From contig JASAND010030401.1 in assembly GCA_030248195.1 (NCBI GenBank), positions 1 to 64,000 on the forward strand: 64,000 nucleotides of DNA, written 5' to 3'. The stretch comes from Trissonchulus latispiculum (lineage: Eukaryota; Nematoda; Enoplea; Enoplida; Ironidae). The position numbers were made by a program, and so were the translations under genes. Positions within the stretch are counted from its first letter, which is position 1, and the number at the start of each line of letters is the position of its first letter. Shown here in pieces: positions 58,987-64,000 of the stretch. Under the pieces are notes generated by a model. The model had not been told where the DNA came from, did not search any database, and saw only the letters and a program-made list of their open reading frames with translations.

Positions 58987-59694
58987 CCAGTCGTGTATAT
59001 CTCCCGTTTAAACTAAACCTGAGGTTTAACTCCTGTTTACATAGTTATTAGTTCGCTTGCACCAGTCACGTTTAAATTAAACTAGAGTTTAAAATATGTC
59101 AAGTTTAAACATGACCTACTGGAAATTTAAACAGCAGATGGGTTTAAGGTCGTGTTTAAGACAAAATCATACTTACATGCTGTGGTTTGACATGAGATAG
59201 GAAAAATATAACATAATTGAAATTGCGAGATCGTAATTTTGTAGTTCCCGTCCTGAAACTCACGTGTTTTGAATTTTGACGAAAAATAGTGGAATTGGAT
59301 TTGTTGTGACTAATCAGTTCTTCGCGAGTATATGTTAGCCCTGAAAGTTAACGTCTTGAAAATCAAAGCTCATAAATATGTTCTGTTTCTTTTGTAGACT
59401 AAAATAAATGTCAGGTTTAAATTTAAAGAACGTTCTGCGATTTAAAGCTCACGTTTAAGTTGCCGTTTAAATTGGAATAGTACCTTTTGACTGGACGAGT
59501 TTATTGTTTTGATTGGCTTGTGAAAGTAAAACGTGACCAAGTCAAGTTTAAGTCCTGTTTAAATTTAAACTCGTGTTTAGCTAAGCATGAGCTAAACATC
59601 ACTTGAGCAAGTGTTTAAAATTTAAACTTAAACTACAGTTTTTGTAAACTCTAGTTTAAGAGTTATTCGCAAATAAACTAGACACGACTGGTAC
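58987..59694. mobile_element. MITE rich in GTTTAAAC units
   Basis: The left end ACCAGTCGTGT and right end ACACGACTGGT are inverted repeats. Inside, TTTAAACTNNNGTTTA-type units recur in both orientations and an internal ACCAGTCACGTTTAAATTA copy of the end lies at about 59060. No coding frame. Confidence 0.65.
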
Positions 59695-60712
59695 AAGCCA
59701 CCTCAAGTCTATTTAGGTGGTGGTATGACACCTTTTTATGCGGAGTTTTGTTGAAACACTACCATTTTTGGCAATTTTGGAGTTAGAAACAGGCCTACAT
59801 TTTGTGGATTATGAGCACACTAGTTTACGAAACCTGCAAAACAGAGTATTTTCACACATACAGCATGCTGTAGCAGTAAGATGCAGATCGTTGACCTTCA
59901 AACATCGATTTCTCAAAACTGGAAAATCGACCAAAAAATTTTCTGCGCGAATATGGAAGACATGTGGACCCAGGGGCATTTGGTGGTATTGGCTCGTCCG
60001 CTCTTAACGCTCCAGAAAACCTACCAAATGCACGGTGACACTAAATTTCGCAACTTCGGATTGAGTTTTCTCTCAACTGGAGAAACTCAGAAAACTGCCC
60101 TTCGCAATTATGCTGATTTTCTTCGAACCATTGAGTAGTTTTAGAGAAATCTATGTTCAAAACAAAATAGTTGCAGTTTTGCCAAAATGATTTTTAGACC
60201 AAATTTTTGGCCTAAAGAAACAACCTGTAGCTAATAGGCGTCGGTAAAATGTGCGATAGGGGGGCGTTTTGATTGAGTATAAATTGGTCAAGGTTGTCCT
60301 TAGTATATAATAGTAATTTTAAATAAACTGATTGCTTCGAAAATGACCATTTTTAGAAAACCGGTTTGGCTTGTAATGACTTAATCATTAATAGCTCAAT
60401 TTTTGTAATCAAAATTTTGTAATTTTGTTTTAGCCTCATTAGCTCATTAGCATACACATAATTTCCGAATATCAAACACAGTCTACGAAGTACAGCATTG
60501 ATCCTAAGGTGTGGGAATCAGCTTCTAGCCACACATATATTGGTTTGAATCTTCAACATCAATAATTTGGGCATGACCCTCTAGAAAAGCAAATTCACTG
60601 AGCACTCTTCCTAGAAGGCCGTACTTTTCCAATTTGTACAATTACTTTTGTGAACATTGTATCGAAAGTTTTAGCAATATCATGACAGTAGCCTTGTACT
60701 ACCCTGCCAGAT
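59695..60712. other. Intergenic sequence with a possible MITE end
   Basis: TTTAGGTGGTGGTATGAC near 59713 matches the end of the TTAA element at 13920. The opposite end was not found. Open frames at 59738-60138 show no motif. Confidence 0.35.
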
Positions 60713-60861
60713 GAAAGAACAAACGAAACTAAGATTGTCACTACAGCACCTCCGACCCGAAAATTTCGGGCCTGAGGTGGGGATCGAATCCACAACCTTT
60801 GGCTGTCTAGGCCAACGCTCTACCGATTGAGCCACCCAGGCACAATCGAACCAAGCTTAAG
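60713..60861 (-). mobile_element. tRNA-derived SINE, second copy
   Basis: Same order as 8859-9012 on the opposite strand: AGCTTGGTTCGATTGTG leader, tRNA-like head at 60770-60841 (loop CTAGACA, again AGA at the anticodon position), then CCCGAAATTTTCGGGTCGG and the conserved tail. Confidence 0.85.
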
Positions 60862-60972
60862 TTGGAATTCGTTCCCAAACTGTAGTGACATGTTAAAAGA
60901 CGCTTTCGCGCCAGCCCACACAGTCTGATGGGAGCAAACCTAGACCATTTCAAACCGTAACGGGCAAGACAA

Positions 60973-61030
60973 ATGAAAGAACAAACGAAACTAAGAGTGT
61001 CACTACAGCACCTCCGACTCGAAAATTTCG
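60973..61030 (-). repeat. SINE tail fragment
   Basis: Contains only the tail (CGAGTCGGAGGTGCTGTAGT ... GTTCTTTCATTTG on the minus strand), about 120 bp from the second full copy and in the same orientation. Confidence 0.7.
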
Positions 61031-61644
61031 AAAAAAGAGTTTAGGCTAAACCAATCTACCAACGAGTCAACTGTGAATTGGCCAAGTCAGGCCCCTTGAT
61101 TTTGTGTCCAGTCCCCAAGATCTGATTTCTGCGTCTGAAAAGGATGGTCTTATGTTACACATTTTTGTGACTAGCATTGTAGAACGACCTCAGCCTGCTT
61201 TATTTAGCCTTGTTTTTTGCTGCGTTTGCATCTTGAAGTACTTCGGTTTCGCCGATTAATGAATGCAGGTGTTTCGTCAGCTGGTTTAATGCATCCCTAC
61301 GTGGTTAAATTGAATTTATCAAGCATGCGTATTTGTTATTTTCTGTCGTGAAGTTACTGCAAAACATCAGCTCGAACTTGGCCGCTCACTGCACCATTGG
61401 GAATTTAACCAAATTGTTCAGTCATTTGCTGATATATATACGTATTGTAAATTTTCATAATTTTGGTTCCACAATTTTGATTTGCTGTGAGTTAATAAAG
61501 AATTGAAATTGTTAACTAGTTAAAAGAAAATAATTTACGGTGACCATGCTCATTTTAAAAGACTGTGTGCTTCGCCCTAAATCTTTAACTTTCACAGTTT
61601 TTGAGTAGTTATTTTTTGAAAAAAATTGTTTGTAAATTGGTTAC
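61031..61644. other. Intergenic sequence, nothing recognised
   Basis: No gene or repeat that I can support. Confidence 0.4.
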
Positions 61645-61808
61645 CTGTGTTGGTTACGAGGTTGCTGATAACAGTTCTCTTGAAAATTGCAACGAATAGA
61701 CACACAAGACAAGTTTTGATACGTACTAGTAATTAATACCAACAGTAATACGTACCCGGCGAAAAGTTCCTTTTTAATTGGTTTGTTCTTGTTTGCTGCA
61801 ATAGCCAT
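61645..61808 (-). CDS. Candidate first exon of an unrecognised membrane or secreted protein
   Basis: From ATG at 61808 the frame reads MAIAANKNKPIKKELFAGYV, then a hydrophobic stretch LLLVLITST, then a Cys-containing segment (CVSIRCNFQENC) up to a donor ACACAG-GTAACC (phase 2). A positive N-terminus, one hydrophobic segment and downstream cysteines fit a signal anchor or long signal peptide. It differs in phase and sequence from the P family. No downstream exon was identified, so it may be a chance frame. Confidence 0.25.
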
Positions 61809-62145
61809 CACAATGTGATGCAGCACCCGAAGGTGCAAAGTGTTAGCCAGGAAACTGGCCCCGTAAGGTTGGTCAAAAACAACTCAACCAAGTTGCCAGA
61901 AGGAGTCTCAAAGCCTGGTCGACGTCATGACGGATGACGTCTCCTCCTTTTTGAAAAGAACATGCTCCGTCGGCCTCGGCGTTGTCATATCTGGCGGCTA
62001 GCACGAGGAGCAGCACACAGCACAAGTCTTCAATGCAAAAACAACGGCAGGACAGCCCTTGCACAAAAGTGTGGCAACATCCAAGTGTGCTTTTCAATGA
62101 TATAGCCTAATACGGGTGGAAGCAGAGCGATTGAGTTCGCACTGT
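61809..62145. other. Moderately GC-rich sequence, no supported gene
   Basis: Less AT-rich than its surroundings. Frames on both strands are short and have no motif. Confidence 0.35.
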
Positions 62146-62153
62146 CCTCCCGG
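62146..62153. repeat. hAT target-site duplication, left copy (CCTCCCGG)
   Basis: The same eight bases occur at 63000-63007. Confidence 0.85.
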
Positions 62154-62999
62154 TAGAGACCTTCAGGGGCCTGAATTTTCAAGCCCGGCCCGGCCCGGCC
62201 CGTAAAAAATTCTGCTCGACCCGGCCCGGCCCGGCCCGTTCAAAAAATTTTCAACCTCGGCCCGGCCCGGCCCGGCCCGCTCCAAGTCAGGCCCGGCCTG
62301 CTCCAAGTCAGGCCCGGCCCGGCCCGGCCCGTAAGCTAAAAAGTCAAGCCCGGCCCGGCCCGAGCCCGTTTTTGCTAAATTTTTGCGTTTGCCAGAGACA
62401 TTATTCAAAATTTAAAAAACTTGATTGTCATGGCAGAGAATATTTTTAATCACTTTCCCAGCAGATATTTATTTAGAGCAATACTGCACAGTCAACGCTT
62501 CAGCTCTTTCTGTTCAGAGAATTAATAGCTCCTCAATTTCGTTGATTCAAGTCACCAAGGCACAAACTATATATGAAGAGAGAATTCTTGTCAAATATTA
62601 AAAATAAACATTATATTTAAAATCTTAATGAATGAGCAAAATATATATAAAGATTAGAAAATTTACGCACGCAAGTAAGCTACGTACCACCTGTACATAG
62701 GAAAGAGCTAAAAGAGCTTGAAGAACTAAATAAAAATAATTAGATCGAAATAAATTGCCAAAGAGGTACTAAATTCATTTTGGAAGCGACTAAAATTTCC
62801 ATAAAAAATTCCAAAAATTGGGAAATGAAACTTGTACAAATCAGACAAAACTTTGTGTATAACTGAAAAGAATAGGCCCGGCCCGAAGCCCGACCCGCTC
62901 CAGCACTCGGTCCGGCCCGGCCCGGCCCGCACCCAATTTTTTCAACCCTCGGCCCGGCCCGGCCCGGGCCGGGCCTGCGGGCCTGAGTGAAGGTCTCTA
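62154..62999. mobile_element. hAT-type MITE with GGCCCGGCCC arrays
   Basis: The termini TAGAGACCTTCA and TGAAGGTCTCTA are perfect inverted repeats of the hAT type and are flanked by an 8-bp duplication CCTCCCGG. Just inside each end is an array of CCCGG/CCGGG units (about 62183-62368 and 62877-62984), in inverted orientation overall. The middle is AT-rich. No transposase frame. Confidence 0.88.
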
Positions 63000-63348
63000 C
63001 CTCCCGGTCCTTCCTCAGAATCAGCATGGCAGCCTCACCCTCCAGAACCCGCAGAAAGGCAACTATGGGGATATGGTTTGGGTTGCTGGTACTGCTGTTG
63101 AAAGGAAAGTTCAAGTGATGTACAAAGTTGCCGTTGAAGGCGGCACATGGACAGGGCATGCTGACCAATTGCGTGCGCGACAGCTGGGAGAACAGTCTGG
63201 CAAGGGGGTCAGTGCGTGGTTTGATGCCCCCAGTTTCTACCAACCCCAGCAGGGTATCTAACATAAACTTTACCAACCCCAGGACATAGCTTCGGCCCTT
63301 AGCCGACGCTCTCACAGACAGCTTAGATGTCCTAAAAATCCAGGACAA
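63000..63348 (-). other. Open, moderately GC-rich sequence beside the hAT MITE
   Basis: A minus-strand frame is open across 63000-63348 and on into the MITE, and a 62-codon plus-strand frame overlaps it. Phrases such as IPIVAFLRVLEGEAAMLILR look protein-like, but no domain is recognised. It may be an exon that the MITE has interrupted. Confidence 0.2.
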
Positions 63349-64000
63349 TTTGTAACCATATGTGTAAAAGACATTGTTTAGAAGAAAGAAGGCATTGAAG
63401 AGATTACTAAATTTAATTTTAAAAATACGTTTTTGCTATCTTTGATCTTCCACTTTACTTAGACTGTGAGTTACAATATAGCGTCTTCAGATATATAACA
63501 ATTTTTATCCTTTTATAGACATTTAGATATTTTATAGCGAATATTTTCGATTACATTGCAATCAATGGCACAATGTTGTTACTCAAATTTCTCTGCTGTT
63601 TTTCGCATTAAACTGAATTGATTACAGGTTGAAAAATAAATTGCAGATATTAATAGATTTTGTTCAGGTTGGAAATAAATTTGTCGATAATTTTAGAGAC
63701 AAATTTAGCTGGATTGATTCATCTCCAATTCGATTGAATTTATCAGACTCAGCAAATATTTTTGAGTCAACATGGATAATAACTCAGTCTAGATTTTATT
63801 GAGCCGATCAGTCATATGCTATTGATTGCTAGTTGCATTTGAAAATGCGCAGATTTTACCCAAAATAGACCAAGCTTTGATACCATTAGGTTTGGCTGGT
63901 TGCTTTGTTGTCAACAAATGGTTTAGCATTTGTAACTGTATTATATTGCTCAAATTTATGGAATTTGCTCGTTTGCAGTTCTCAATCAGTGTGCGGCGCA
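63349..64000. other. Intergenic sequence, nothing recognised
   Basis: AT-rich. No gene or repeat that I can support up to the end of the window. Confidence 0.45.

Noticed and set aside
62163..62408. PGRAGPD-type repeat protein
   Set aside because: It is a reading of the GGCCCGGCCC array in the hAT MITE.

Overview
This is a repeat-rich, AT-rich stretch of an invertebrate animal genome. Protein-coding sequence sits in short exons bounded by GT..AG introns with TTTTAG/TTTCAG-type acceptors. There are AATAAA polyadenylation signals and a TATA box about 33 bp before a TCAGTT initiator. The transposons are those common in invertebrates: BEL/Pao, copia with a Drosophila-copia-like primer site, CR1/Jockey-type LINEs, hAT and other MITEs, and a tRNA-derived SINE. 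The species cannot be named from the sequence. The arthropod-like initiator and the TTTCAG acceptors hint at an ecdysozoan, but this is weak.

The only host genes I can support belong to one family of small secreted cysteine-rich peptides. I call the loci P1 (5.7 kb, +), P2 (19.7-23.2 kb, -), P3 (30.2-39.8 kb, -, with duplicated 3' exons) and P4 (43.4-58.4 kb, +). P2, P3 and P4 share one architecture: a 5' UTR (an identifiable leader exon in P2 and P4 only), an exon with a 16-17 residue signal peptide, a tiny symmetrical phase-1 exon of 45-54 bp that starts Gly-Leu-Ala and holds one Cys, and a terminal exon with the main Cys motif. In P2-P4 the peptide ends in a Tyr/Asn-rich tail. P1 has a matching terminal exon but a basic tail, and its first exons were not found. 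Most short open frames elsewhere are chance or transposon remnants.

Layout: 1-5.7 kb is intergenic with a 2.6-kb fold-back element. 5.7-6 kb is the P1 terminal exon. 8.9 kb is a SINE. 10.6-12.9 kb is a decayed LINE. 13.3-15 kb is a terminal-inverted-repeat element with a nested TTAA element. 15.1-18.1 kb is a broken protein-primed-type DNA polymerase B. 19.6-23.2 kb is P2, with a 1-kb hairpin element in an intron. 25.3-26.3 kb holds two MITEs. 27.0-36.2 kb is a 4,594-bp unit present twice in tandem with only three differences seen; each copy carries copia fragments and P3 exons 2 and 3. 37.1-39.8 kb holds two more large palindromes, then the single P3 signal exon. 43.4-58.4 kb is P4, whose first coding intron is about 12 kb because a CR1-like LINE and, inside that, a nearly intact BEL/Pao element with identical LTRs lie in it. 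58.9-63 kb holds more MITEs, SINE copies and a hAT MITE with an 8-bp target duplication.

The main biological story is a clustered peptide family whose introns are filled with transposons and long inverted repeats, plus a very recent tandem duplication that copied the mature-peptide exons but not the signal exon.
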